Shown piece after piece: positions 17,320 to 27,005 of a DNA stretch of 64,000 nucleotides. The DNA lies in the NCBI GenBank assembly GCA_009835735.1, contig VXWX01000084.1, positions 1-64,000 of the forward strand, written 5' to 3'. The translations under genes were made by a program, and so were the position numbers. The DNA is from Acidimicrobiaceae bacterium (lineage in GTDB: Bacteria; Actinomycetota; Acidimicrobiia; Acidimicrobiales; Aldehydirespiratoraceae). A model generated the notes under the pieces. The model searched no databases. It was given only the letters and a program-made list of their open reading frames with translations, and was not told the DNA's origin. Numbering within the stretch: the first letter of the stretch is position 1; the number at the start of each line of letters is the position of its first letter.

Positions 17320-20295
17320 TCAGTCGAAGCCGGCGTAGGAGAGGTCGAGACCGGCGCGCACCTCGCTGGCTCGGCCCAGGAAGTGGCTGTCGTCGACGGT
17401 CCAGGTGTGCTCGTCGCCGTGTCGCACCCGCAGGTATCCGGCGCCGTGGGTCCAGTAGATCCTGCCCCCTACCGCGGTGACGTCCTGGGCGAGGGCGATG
17501 TCGACCCGGCGCGGGACGCGGCGCCAGCCGCCCGCGGCGACAAGATCGTGCCGAGCGATGATCAGCACGCCCCCGGACACGCCGACGAACGGTATGAAGC
17601 GTTCCGAGAACTTCTGACGGTGGGTGTCTCGCACCGTCTTGTCGAGTCTCTCCAGGTACACGTACTCGGCTGACTTCCCGACCAGTTCGGCCCTGGAGTA
17701 CTCGTGAGCCAGCACCAGGTCCCATACGTGCTCGCTGGCGTAGTAGTCGTCGTCGTCCATCTTGGTGAGCAGCGTGCCCGAGGATGCTTCGACGGCCGCG
17801 TTGAGAACGGCCCCGAGAGGCTTGTCCGCATCCACGCGCACCACCTGCACCGGATGCTGCAGGGTGCTGGTGAGCGCCGCGATCTCCGAATCGCCGCCGA
17901 AGCCGTCACCGTGGAGGGCGAGCACCAGCTCCAGGCGCGGGTAGGTCTGGGACCGCACGGTGTCGATGACCTCGCCCAGTCTCTCGGGCCGCCTCGTCGG
18001 CGCGAGGATGGAGACCTCCGGCCCGGAAGCGTCCATGCCCGTGGCGCCCAGAATCTGCCGGGCACGGCTTCGCAGCGAATGGTCGCGCAGCGCGCACCGC
18101 CGCATGGCGATACTCAACAGCTCTCGCTCATGGGCGGAGGCATGCGCCACGGCCGGGCCGGCCAGCAGGTCGTGCAGCTGCTCGCCGAGGCACTCCTTCA
18201 GGTCGGCGTCGGGATCGGGGACGCTGACCAGGACACCGGCCGCGGCCAGCGCGGCCAGAGCCGCCGCCCGCTGCCGGGCGCTCCGGTGGAATGTCGCCCG
18301 ATCCTCCAGGTGGTGCAGGGAACGCAGCTCGTCCAGAGCGTCTCCGCCGATCCGGTGGCTGAAGACCCCGCGCCCGGCGGAGGGAAGCTGCGAGCGCAGC
18401 GTCGCCGATTCGGGCCCATGGGCCGCCGACCAGCCGATGGGGTTCACGGCCTCCGCATCGAATGCCTGAACTGAGAGCCGGGGACTCAAGTCGTCCAGCA
18501 CCGCCACAACCGGGCGCGATTGGGGGGCCGGCCCGCTCGCGACGGAGCGCGCCGCTGCGGGCGAGTCGACGAGCAGGATGTCCACATGGTGGTCGCCGCG
18601 GGGAGAGGCCACCCTGGCCGACGCCGCCAGCACGGCCGACGCGACCCTCCCGGAGGCAGTTATCTCGGCCCCGAGCGGGTAGCGGGCCAGGCGGGGGACG
18701 TAGCGGCGGTTCCTGGCCTGCAGGCCCAGCCAGATCTTCAGGCGCTTGCGAACCCGTCGCAGTTTCCAGCGGACGTTGTAGACGCGCCACCAGACGGCCC
18801 GGACGATCATCGCTATGAACCGGCCCGCATCCTTTGGGCTGCGGATCCGCAGCGCGGCGCCGAACACGGTCGCCAGGTGCCGACGGAGTCGGGTCCAGAC
18901 TCTCAGTAGGGTCTTGACCGGTCCCTGCAGCCGGGCCGCCAGCCGGCTCTGGGGTTGGGGCTCCTGGATGACCCGGAGGGAGTCCACATCCAACTCGACG
19001 ACATCTCCGACATCGGATATGGCCAGGGTGCCGCGCCGAGCCCGATGGAGTGCCCAGGCCCTGGTGATGGTGACACGGTGTCCCGAGGCAAGGTCGGACT
19101 GGCCCGAGGCGGCCTCACCGATCTGCTGGCGCAACCGCCCGATCATGCGGGGCGTCACTTCGGCGCCGGCGGGAACAGTGACGAAGAACGCGGCGGCCCG
19201 GTGGGCGGCCGCTCCGCCCCCGGCCGCCCCGACCTCTACCCGCGGGTCCGGGTCGAGCAGCCGATGAAGCCTCTCGAAGCGCTCCGCGGGACGCTCCTCG
19301 ACCCAGACGAACAAGTCGTGCACGTCGCTGGCCAGGACCTGCTCGACGGTCGCCAGGATGACGTCGGGCTCGGCATGGCCCGGGTCCACCGTGACCACGA
19401 TCTGCGGGACCGTGAACGACCGTCCCGGCGCAGCGGAGCGCAGCCTCCGGTCGGGGATTAGGTGTGACACCTTGTCGCGCTGCTGCTCCAGGCTGACGGT
19501 TTCGCTCTCGGTGAGCACCGCGCCCGGACCCTGGTGCCAGCACAGGGCGCCGCGCTCAGGGACCAGCACCGCTCCGAGGGCGTAGGCCCGCCACCCGAGC
19601 TCGATGTCCTCGGCCCCCCACTGCGTGAACGACTCGTCGAACATTCCCGCCTCGGCGAAGAACGCGGCGGAGATACCGAAGTTCCCGCTGGTGACGATCC
19701 TGAAGATGTCGTCGGAGTCGTCCGTGAGGTCGTCGGTGCTGGCCATCCGGCGCTCTATCCATTCGGGGTGTTGCACAGGCCGCTCCGCGAGGAGCTCCTC
19801 GAGCGAGCCCGGCCGGCCCCTGACCGCGCCGGCGTCGATGCCCTCGAAGTCGACATGCCGGCGGAACCCCAGCGTCACGAGATCGGAGGCCGCGTGGTGC
19901 CAGCGGGCGTGAGCGGCGAGCCATCCGGCTTCGGGCACCATGTCGCAGTCGAGGAAGACGAGGATGTCCCCGGTCGCGGCTCGTGCCCCGTTGTTCCGGG
20001 CTCGAGCGGCCCCGAATCCCAGGTCCTCCTGGTGGATCACGCGTACCCGCAACGATGTCGGCTGGTCCAGGTCTAGGGGGGGATCCGAGCCGTCGTCCAC
20101 CACGACCACCTCGAAGAGCTCCCGCGGGTAGGTCTGACCCTCCAGGCCGGCGAGCGTGCGGGCCAGCGCCTCGGGCGCCTCGAAGTAGGGGATCACCACT
20201 GTGACGACCATGTCAGGCTCGAAGAACTCGACCGGCGCGACCGGCAGAGAGCGCCAGTCGTTTCCGCGCACTCCTGCAGGAGGCGGAGCGGTCAT
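17320..20295 (-). CDS. Double-domain GT2 glycosyltransferase (~991 aa), paralogue 1
   Basis: ATG at 20295 (MTAPPPAGVRGNDWRSL). N-terminal GT2 VVIPYFEAPEALARTLAGLEGQTYP...WGAEDIELG; C-terminal GT2 APTRRPERLGEVIDTVRSQTYP...KMDDDDYY. The N-terminal part of the 1217-aa ORF is out-of-frame. Confidence 0.9.
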   Translation of the reverse strand: MTAPPPAGVRGNDWRSLPVAPVEFFEPDMVVTVVIPYFEAPEALARTLAGLEGQTYPRELFEVVVVDDGSDPPLDLDQPTSLRVRVIHQEDLGFGAARARNNGARAATGDILVFLDCDMVPEAGWLAAHARWHHAASDLVTLGFRRHVDFEGIDAGAVRGRPGSLEELLAERPVQHPEWIERRMASTDDLTDDSDDIFRIVTSGNFGISAAFFAEAGMFDESFTQWGAEDIELGWRAYALGAVLVPERGALCWHQGPGAVLTESETVSLEQQRDKVSHLIPDRRLRSAAPGRSFTVPQIVVTVDPGHAEPDVILATVEQVLASDVHDLFVWVEERPAERFERLHRLLDPDPRVEVGAAGGGAAAHRAAAFFVTVPAGAEVTPRMIGRLRQQIGEAASGQSDLASGHRVTITRAWALHRARRGTLAISDVGDVVELDVDSLRVIQEPQPQSRLAARLQGPVKTLLRVWTRLRRHLATVFGAALRIRSPKDAGRFIAMIVRAVWWRVYNVRWKLRRVRKRLKIWLGLQARNRRYVPRLARYPLGAEITASGRVASAVLAASARVASPRGDHHVDILLVDSPAAARSVASGPAPQSRPVVAVLDDLSPRLSVQAFDAEAVNPIGWSAAHGPESATLRSQLPSAGRGVFSHRIGGDALDELRSLHHLEDRATFHRSARQRAAALAALAAAGVLVSVPDPDADLKECLGEQLHDLLAGPAVAHASAHERELLSIAMRRCALRDHSLRSRARQILGATGMDASGPEVSILAPTRRPERLGEVIDTVRSQTYPRLELVLALHGDGFGGDSEIAALTSTLQHPVQVVRVDADKPLGAVLNAAVEASSGTLLTKMDDDDYYASEHVWDLVLAHEYSRAELVGKSAEYVYLERLDKTVRDTHRQKFSERFIPFVGVSGGVLIIARHDLVAAGGWRRVPRRVDIALAQDVTAVGGRIYWTHGAGYLRVRHGDEHTWTVDDSHFLGRASEVRAGLDLSYAGFD

Positions 20296-21650
20296 CCGTC
20301 CGCGCCCGACGACGCTCTGCGGGGGGCGGCTGCGGCCAATCGATCCGCAGCAGGGGCGGGCCTGAGAGAGGCGGCCATCAGCAGCACCCAGCTGTAGGAG
20401 AACCATAGGACGAAGCTCTCCGTGAGGTTCTCCACGATCAGGAAGGCTACGAGAGCGGCACCGAACCATGTGTCGGGGCCGGGTCGCCGCCACAGCGCCG
20501 AGCCGGCTTTGCCCGCAGCCAGCAAGACGATCACCGTGAAAGGCACCGCACCCAGCAGCCCCAGCCCCAGGCCCACCTCGACGAGGCTGTTGTGGGCACT
20601 GCCCCGGCGCAGGAGCACGTGCTGGGTCAGCTCCTCGATATCCCAGAAGGTAAAGAAGCCGTGCCCGAGCACCGGGCGCTGCACGATCCGGTCCCACACC
20701 AAGCCCCACATCTCGCGCCGCTGGCCGAACGTGGGCACGTCCCACTGCACGGCTACCGCTACGACCGTGACCGAGGTGGCCAGGGCCGCCGCCGCGGCTG
20801 TGGCCGTCCTGGCCGCAGCAGGGCCGTAGCGTTGGCCGAGCCAGTGGCGAGCCCCGACCACGGTCGCGGCCGCGGTCGCGACCGCCAGCGAGATCCATGC
20901 GGTGCGGCTTCCGGCGCCGACAAGTGCCGCCACGGCCGCGGCGACACCGCCGGCCGCGGCCAGCCGTCGCCAACCTCCCGACGCCATCAGGTAACGGACA
21001 CCGACCAGGACTCCGACCGCGGCCAGCGGCGCGAGCGAGTTGCGGTTGGTGTAGACGCCCTTCCAGCTGCCGTCAGGATGGAGTCCCAGGTCGGGGCGCA
21101 GCCACACCAGCAGGAGGCTGGCGGCTACCGCGGCGCCAGCGACCGTGGCCACCACCGCGGCCACCTCGTCGTGGTCGAAGCCGGCGATCGCCCACGCCAG
21201 CAGGGCCATTCCCACATAGACGGATGAGCGCCAGGCCGTGGCCACGGGATCCACGCTCCACAGCGTGGACGCCAGCGCGGCCAACGTGAAGCAGCCCACC
21301 GCCACCGCCGCAACCCGCGAGGAACGAGCTTGCTGCCGGCCCCCAGCGTCCAGCACCCGGCGCGCGGCCAGCGCCGCACCGCATGCGGCGGCCGCGGCCA
21401 GCACCGGCCAGACCGCGTGGTCCTCCCACCGGCCGGTGCGGTCCAGCACACTCTTTGAGAACAGCAGAAGCGGGCCGTTGGTGAACACGAGCAGGGCTCC
21501 GGCAGCGACCGCCGCGGCCCCCCAGCGAAATGAGCCCCAGCGAGATGGGGTGGCACGCTCGGCGGTTCCGGGTGGCGTTGCCCGACGAGACGGAGCGGTC
21601 CGCCGGCCGGACTCAGACGACGCCGGCGAAGCGGAGGTCGCAGCCGTCAT
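20292..21650 (-). CDS. O-antigen ligase/polymerase-like membrane protein
   Basis: Multi-pass, Wzy/WaaL-like PVLGHGFFTFWDIEELTQHVLLRRGSAHNSLVEVGLGLGLLG. 4-bp ATGA overlap with the downstream GT gene; start (21650) is uncertain. Confidence 0.85.
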   Translation of the reverse strand: MTAATSASPASSESGRRTAPSRRATPPGTAERATPSRWGSFRWGAAAVAAGALLVFTNGPLLLFSKSVLDRTGRWEDHAVWPVLAAAAACGAALAARRVLDAGGRQQARSSRVAAVAVGCFTLAALASTLWSVDPVATAWRSSVYVGMALLAWAIAGFDHDEVAAVVATVAGAAVAASLLLVWLRPDLGLHPDGSWKGVYTNRNSLAPLAAVGVLVGVRYLMASGGWRRLAAAGGVAAAVAALVGAGSRTAWISLAVATAAATVVGARHWLGQRYGPAAARTATAAAAALATSVTVVAVAVQWDVPTFGQRREMWGLVWDRIVQRPVLGHGFFTFWDIEELTQHVLLRRGSAHNSLVEVGLGLGLLGAVPFTVIVLLAAGKAGSALWRRPGPDTWFGAALVAFLIVENLTESFVLWFSYSWVLLMAASLRPAPAADRLAAAAPRRASSGADG

Positions 21651-24600
21651 GAACCTCGACGGCCTGCTCCAGGAAATACTCATCGTCGGCCTCCCAGGTG
21701 TGTCCGCGAGCATGCCGCACCAGCAAGTAGCCGCGTCCGTGCGTGCGGTAGAGGCTGCCCCCGCCGGCAACGACGTCTCCCATGAGGGCCCTGTCGACGC
21801 CAGCGGGCACCGGCTGCCATCCCACCACCGCGTCGAGGTCGCTGCGGGCGATGATCATCGCGCCGCCGGCCAACGTCAGCTTCAACCCGAAACGCTCGGA
21901 GCCGCCGCGGAACCGGCGCAGGGTGCGGTCCGCTCCCTCCAGGTACACGTACTCGGCCGCCTTGCCGACCAGGGTGGCCCTGGAGTACTCGTGGGCCAGC
22001 ACCAGGTCCCAGATGTGCTCCGGTCCGTAGAAGTCGTCGTCGTCGAACTTGGTGACCAGCTCTCCCCGGCTGTGCTCCAGCGCCTCATTGAGCACCTCGC
22101 CCAGGACGAACCCAGCGGGCACGGTCAGGACGCGGGAATCCGTGCCGCTGCCAGCGGCGAGTGCTTCGAGTCGGGCACGGTCGAATCCGTCGCCGTGCGC
22201 GGCCAACACCAATTCGATGCGAGGGTAGGTCTGGGCCGCCACCGAAGCGACCGCCTCAGCCACCTGATCCGGTCGCCGGGTGGCCAGCAGCACCGACACC
22301 AGCGGCAGGGGCTCCGTTCTCATCGATGCTGCTTCATACACCTGACGGGCTCGCGCTCGAAGCGAGTGCGTGCGCAGCGCCTCACGCCGCATTTCCACGC
22401 TCAAGGCCTCGCGCTCAGCCTCTGAAGCTGTCTCGATGCGAGGATCGGTGAGCAGAGCGAAGAGCTTTTCGCCCAGGAGTCCGGCCACCTCGACGCCGCC
22501 GTCACAGAGGCGGACCACGGCGCCGCTGGCTGCCAGCGCCGCCACGGTGCCCGCTCTGGCCTGAGCGTCGGCGTGATGGGCAGCCACATCGGCCAGGTGG
22601 TGGTAGCGGCGCGCTCTCGCGAGGTTGGCGGCGTCCACCCTTCTGGAGGCCTTGTGCCCGGTCGGCAGCAGATTCTTGGGCCCGAGACTGGCGGCCCGCT
22701 TCAAGGCCGCGGGCCAGTGGGCGGGGTTGACCTGCTCGACGTCGAAGGCGGGCGTGGCCGCGGTCGGTGCCATGCCGTCCAGCGAGACCACCGCGGCACC
22801 GGCTCTGGGGGTCCATGTGCTCGGAAGGGGCATGTCATCGCACAGCACGACTTGGGCGGGGATCGAGGACTTGGTGTGGAGCCCCGTCCAGGCGGCGAAC
22901 ACAGCCGCTGACCGCGGGCCGGACGCTGCGATGGACGGACCGAGCCGGTAGGTGGCCGGCCGGATACTGGTCGAGCGACGCCGCCCTCTGCGGACTGCGG
23001 CGGCACCCCGGCGGGCCGCCCTGCGTGCCTGCAACGCGGCCCTTCGCAACCGCCACGCGATCCATCTGAGGCGCCATCCCACGGCTCGGACGATCCATCC
23101 TCCGACGGTGCGCGCCAACCGCGCTGCGTCGCCCGGGCGGCGCACGGCGCGCGCCTCTGTGGCGGTGTAGGCGGCGATGCGTCCCAACTTCCGCAGCCTC
23201 GGCAGCCGCCCCGCGCCGGCGGCGAGAGCCGGCTCCCGGATTGCCGCCGGCGCGGACACCCCCGAAGCCACCCCGCCGTCGTCGGTGCGGCCCGGCTCTC
23301 CGATGGGCGTCGTCGCCGTCTGGTGCGGCAACAGCCTCGACGCCAGCGAGGCCGCAGTGATGGATTCTCCGTCGAGGCCCCGGCGCAGTTCGCGGTGCAG
23401 CCTCCTGGCCCTCACCAGCATGGCGTCGCTACCGTCGGGCTGCGGCGCGGTGGTGCACTCGGAGGCACCCAACTGCTTGCGGAGCCCGGACACCAGATCG
23501 GGGCCGACGGGCATGCCGGCCTTCACGAAGATGTGGAACTGTGAGGCGGCGAACGCGCTCGGGGCGCCGCCCCGCGGGCCGAAGCGCACCCTCGGGTCGC
23601 CCCCGAGGAGGCGTCTGACGATCTCGGCCGCGTGGGCCTCCTCCTCGTCGGCCGCCTGCCGCTGGTCGAGCCAGACGACCAGGTCGTGGACGTCGCCGGA
23701 CAGCAAGCTCTCGACGGTGTCGAGCAGGGCGTCGGCGCCGACCCCGTCAGTCGCGACGCTGACCACGTACTGGGGAACTGCGAAGCTGCGGCCTGGCTTG
23801 GCTTTTCTGAAGCCGTGGTGAGCGATCAGTTGCGACAGCCTGGCCCGCTGCTGTTCAAGGCTGCGCGCCTCCCTGGCACTGGGAGCGGCGCCTTCTCCCT
23901 GATGCCAGCACAGCGCCCGGCGCTCGGGAACGAGGAGCGCGCCGAGCGTGAAGGCCCGGTAGCCGAACTCGATGTCCTCGGCGCCCCACTGCGTGAACGA
24001 CTCGTCGTTGCCTCCGACCTCCCAGTAGAAGTGGCGCGACATCCCGAGGTTCCCGCCCGAGGCCACCCGGAACAAGTCGTCGTCGTCGGAGGTCAACTCC
24101 GCGGTGCGGGCCATGTGGGACTCGATCCATTCCGGTCGGTCCCAGGGCCGGCCGGCGAACATCTCGTCGAGCGTTCCACTGCAGTGGCGCACATCGTCGG
24201 CCGAGACACCGGTGACATCGAGGTGTCGGCGGAATCCGATCGACACGGCATCGCTGGCGGCGTGATGCCACCGGGCGTGGGCGGCGAGCCACTCGCGGGA
24301 CGGGATCATGTCGCAGTCGAGGAACACCACGATGTCGCCCTGAGCGGCGCGGGCGCCGTTGTTGCGGGCGCGGGCCAGGCCGAACCCAAGGTCGGGCTGA
24401 TGGATCACACGGACGCTCAGCGGCGACCGCTCGGGCGTCTCCAACGGCGGGTCCGACCCGTCGTCCACCACGATCACCTCGAAGAGGTGATGCGGGTAGC
24501 TCTGGCGCTCCAGGCCGGCCAGGGTGAGGGCCAGCGCGTCCGGCGCCTGGTAGTAGGGAACCACCACCGTGGCCTGCAGACGTGGCTCGAACCTCTCCAG

Positions 24601-24708
24601 AGGGATCGTGTCGAGGGACTTCCAGTCGTTTCCGTCGACCTTCGCCGGCTGCGGTGATAGGGGTGTCGCGGCCGTGGCTCGTTCGCCGTGCCCGGCGGGA
24701 TCAGTCAT
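21613..24708 (-). CDS. Double-domain GT2 glycosyltransferase (1031 aa), paralogue 2
   Basis: VDGNDWKSLDTIPLERFEP...VVVPYYQAPDALALTLAGLERQSYP...WGAEDIEFGYRAF; second GT2 LATRRPDQVAEAVASVAAQTYP...KFDDDDFYGPEHIWDLVLAHEYSRATLVGKAAEYVYLE. Confidence 0.92.
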   Translation of the reverse strand: MTDPAGHGERATAATPLSPQPAKVDGNDWKSLDTIPLERFEPRLQATVVVPYYQAPDALALTLAGLERQSYPHHLFEVIVVDDGSDPPLETPERSPLSVRVIHQPDLGFGLARARNNGARAAQGDIVVFLDCDMIPSREWLAAHARWHHAASDAVSIGFRRHLDVTGVSADDVRHCSGTLDEMFAGRPWDRPEWIESHMARTAELTSDDDDLFRVASGGNLGMSRHFYWEVGGNDESFTQWGAEDIEFGYRAFTLGALLVPERRALCWHQGEGAAPSAREARSLEQQRARLSQLIAHHGFRKAKPGRSFAVPQYVVSVATDGVGADALLDTVESLLSGDVHDLVVWLDQRQAADEEEAHAAEIVRRLLGGDPRVRFGPRGGAPSAFAASQFHIFVKAGMPVGPDLVSGLRKQLGASECTTAPQPDGSDAMLVRARRLHRELRRGLDGESITAASLASRLLPHQTATTPIGEPGRTDDGGVASGVSAPAAIREPALAAGAGRLPRLRKLGRIAAYTATEARAVRRPGDAARLARTVGGWIVRAVGWRLRWIAWRLRRAALQARRAARRGAAAVRRGRRRSTSIRPATYRLGPSIAASGPRSAAVFAAWTGLHTKSSIPAQVVLCDDMPLPSTWTPRAGAAVVSLDGMAPTAATPAFDVEQVNPAHWPAALKRAASLGPKNLLPTGHKASRRVDAANLARARRYHHLADVAAHHADAQARAGTVAALAASGAVVRLCDGGVEVAGLLGEKLFALLTDPRIETASEAEREALSVEMRREALRTHSLRARARQVYEAASMRTEPLPLVSVLLATRRPDQVAEAVASVAAQTYPRIELVLAAHGDGFDRARLEALAAGSGTDSRVLTVPAGFVLGEVLNEALEHSRGELVTKFDDDDFYGPEHIWDLVLAHEYSRATLVGKAAEYVYLEGADRTLRRFRGGSERFGLKLTLAGGAMIIARSDLDAVVGWQPVPAGVDRALMGDVVAGGGSLYRTHGRGYLLVRHARGHTWEADDEYFLEQAVEVHDGCDLRFAGVV

Positions 24709-24843
24709 GGCGGCATCTCAGTGTCGGCGGCGGGCTCGCGGTCATTGCGAGAAGGCGGTCGGCGCTGATCAGACGATAGTCGCCGCCGGAGCGGGCAGGG
24801 GTGCGGAGGCGACCGAGCGGCGGCCCGAACGGTCTACGCCGGA

Positions 24844-26064
24844 TCACGTCCGGCAACGCGCCGAATCCCACCGCTGCATTTCGGCAATGTCGGCCGGTCG
24901 CATTTCCTCGAGGTGTTCCAGGACGCGCTCGCGGATCATCGGACGCCACTGCGGATCGCAGAACTCGAACGTCTTGGGGTGGCTGCGAAGCGGCCACTGT
25001 GACTCGATCTCGGGCAGGTCCGCGACCCTATTGGTGATGAAGTCGGGAAGGCCGCTCACCGCGCGCCGTGAGTACGAGAAGACATGGCCCTCCGGCAGCG
25101 GGTCGCGGTCAAGGTGCCGATGGATGACGGGGTGGTCGTAGGCCTCCCATCTCACCGTATGGGCCGGATCGACTGCGGCACGGGTCAAGTCCTTTCGGAG
25201 ACACTTCGAGCAGCGCATGCACGGCGCGCCGTGATCGAGCGCGCACGAGAAGACGCGCCCGGATCTGATCAGAGGAAGCGAGAGCCGCGAGGTGACGAAA
25301 GCACTCGCACCGCACACCGGCGAGAACACCGGCAGGCCTACCGCATTGAAGGCCGACTGCCAGTAGTTGCCCGTGAATCCGTGCCAGCCTCTCGCCTCGA
25401 ACCGGTCGTAGTACCCGGTACCGGTCCGGAGCAGAGTCGCCTCCAGCCCGGAGCCCATCAGGATCATCCCGAAGTCGTGGTCGGTGGCCATGAGCAGAGT
25501 TGTCGCGAACGCGCACGGCCAGCTGTGCCACCCTTCGGGCCTGGAGACGTGTCGCTGGTTGGACAGGACCACCCTGGCGCGGTCCGACCCCATCTCGCGC
25601 ACCACCCGGTGGGTGAAGGACGGCATGACGCGTCCGGCGCGGACATGGGCCTCGTGCACCACGAACGCCTCCGGGAACATGGCGAGCACCGCACCGGAAT
25701 CGGTACCGCCCCCGAACGCGAGCGCCAAACGCGAGCCGGCGTAGGGCTCGAGGCTCGCATCGACATTGCCGAAGCGGATCTGCCGGTCGAAGCAGCTGCT
25801 CTGGAACGCCGCCTCCAAGCGGGGCGATACCGGCGCGGGGAACACCGCCCGCTCACCGACGAAGGGGTAGTAGATGGTCAACAACAACAGGCCCAGCAGG
25901 TCTGGATGGATCTCGTCGGGAACGTAGTCGAACTCGACGACCTCGCCCGAGTATGTGATCGGCGTGCCCGTACCCTCTTCGCTGCGGCCTGTGTGGCGGT
26001 CGCCCGACTCGAATAATGCCCGGAGGACAGTCCTTGGACCTGAGAAGTCTGCCTCGAACCTCAC
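24844..26064 (-). CDS. PP-loop ATPase-like protein with QueC-like Cys cluster
   Basis: LALAFGGGTDSGAVLAM (SGGxDS-like PP-loop), ILMGSGLEA, CALDHGAPCMRCSKCLRKDL. Confidence 0.75.
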   Translation of the reverse strand: MRFEADFSGPRTVLRALFESGDRHTGRSEEGTGTPITYSGEVVEFDYVPDEIHPDLLGLLLLTIYYPFVGERAVFPAPVSPRLEAAFQSSCFDRQIRFGNVDASLEPYAGSRLALAFGGGTDSGAVLAMFPEAFVVHEAHVRAGRVMPSFTHRVVREMGSDRARVVLSNQRHVSRPEGWHSWPCAFATTLLMATDHDFGMILMGSGLEATLLRTGTGYYDRFEARGWHGFTGNYWQSAFNAVGLPVFSPVCGASAFVTSRLSLPLIRSGRVFSCALDHGAPCMRCSKCLRKDLTRAAVDPAHTVRWEAYDHPVIHRHLDRDPLPEGHVFSYSRRAVSGLPDFITNRVADLPEIESQWPLRSHPKTFEFCDPQWRPMIRERVLEHLEEMRPADIAEMQRWDSARCRT

Positions 26065-26157
26065 ACCGCAGACCTGAGGGGCGTCGAGCCCTTGTTCGGT
26101 AGGTGCTGTCCTGCGAGGTGCCGGCTTCGAGCCACGGTTGCATTATTGCCGCGACGG

Positions 26158-26173
26158 ACGATCCTAGGATCGT
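26158..26173. promoter_or_regulatory. Perfect 16-bp palindrome overlapping the -10 of the ABC-2 permease gene
   Basis: ACGATCCTAGGATCGT between divergent genes; TAGGAT (26165-26170) is 7 nt before GTG 26178. Confidence 0.55.
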
Positions 26174-26177
26174 AGTC

Positions 26178-27005
26178 GTGAGCGATTCCGACCAGCAGTT
26201 GGTCGACCTTACGCGGCCCTCCCCGCCGACCGTCTATCTCGCCGAGGTCTGGCGGAGACGGGACTTTGCCATCCTGGTCCCGGTCCAGGACCTCCGGGCC
26301 CAGAACATGGGGTCCGCGTTGGGTCAACTCTGGCACCTACTGAACCCGGCGTTGATGGTCGCGGTCTACTTCCTGATCTTCGGGGTGATCATCGACACGA
26401 GCCGCGGCGTGGACAACTTCCTGGGCTTCCTCATCGTCGGTGTGGTCTGGTTCCATCTCACCCAGCGGGTCGTGCAGGACGCCGCGGTGTGCATCCCCCG
26501 CAATCTGGGACTGATCCGATCCGTTCAGTTCCCGCGCATCCTGCTGCCCGCGGCGACCGTCAACGGCCAGACCGCCGCGTTCGCGCCCGCGCTCGTGCTG
26601 GCCCTCGCAGCTGTGATCGCCACCGGTGAGCGTCCGTCGCTTCGGTGGCTGGCACTGATCGGCGTGCTGGCCGCGCAGTTCGTTTTCAACTTCGGGGCGG
26701 CGCTCCTGGTGGCCCGCATCGGGGCGGCGGTGCCAGACCTGCGCCAGCTGCTGCCGCACGTGTTCAGGCTGCTGTTCTACGCCTCGGGCGTGATCTTCAG
26801 CGTCGATGCGTTCGTCACGAGCGAGTTCTGGCGGCGGGCGTTCGCCCTGAACCCGATCTACGACGTGATCACCTGCGCCCGCTGGTGTCTGCTCGGCGAG
26901 CCGGTCGACTCCTGGGTGGTGGCCGGAATGCTGGCGTGGGGCGTGGTTCTGCTGGTAGTCGGATTTGCGGTCTTCTGGCGATCCGACCAGCGACTGGGGG
27001 CGTGA
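26178..27005 (+). CDS. ABC-2 type polysaccharide export permease (Wzm/TagG-like)
   Basis: VQDLRAQNMGSALGQLWHLLNPALMVAVYFLIFGVII; start adjusted from 26103 to GTG 26178. Confidence 0.88.
   Translation: MSDSDQQLVDLTRPSPPTVYLAEVWRRRDFAILVPVQDLRAQNMGSALGQLWHLLNPALMVAVYFLIFGVIIDTSRGVDNFLGFLIVGVVWFHLTQRVVQDAAVCIPRNLGLIRSVQFPRILLPAATVNGQTAAFAPALVLALAAVIATGERPSLRWLALIGVLAAQFVFNFGAALLVARIGAAVPDLRQLLPHVFRLLFYASGVIFSVDAFVTSEFWRRAFALNPIYDVITCARWCLLGEPVDSWVVAGMLAWGVVLLVVGFAVFWRSDQRLGA

Noticed and set aside
20296-20973. N-terminal extension of the 1217-aa ORF
   Set aside because: Overlaps the O-antigen-ligase-like gene in another frame; Arg-rich low-complexity. The real GT starts at ATG 20295.
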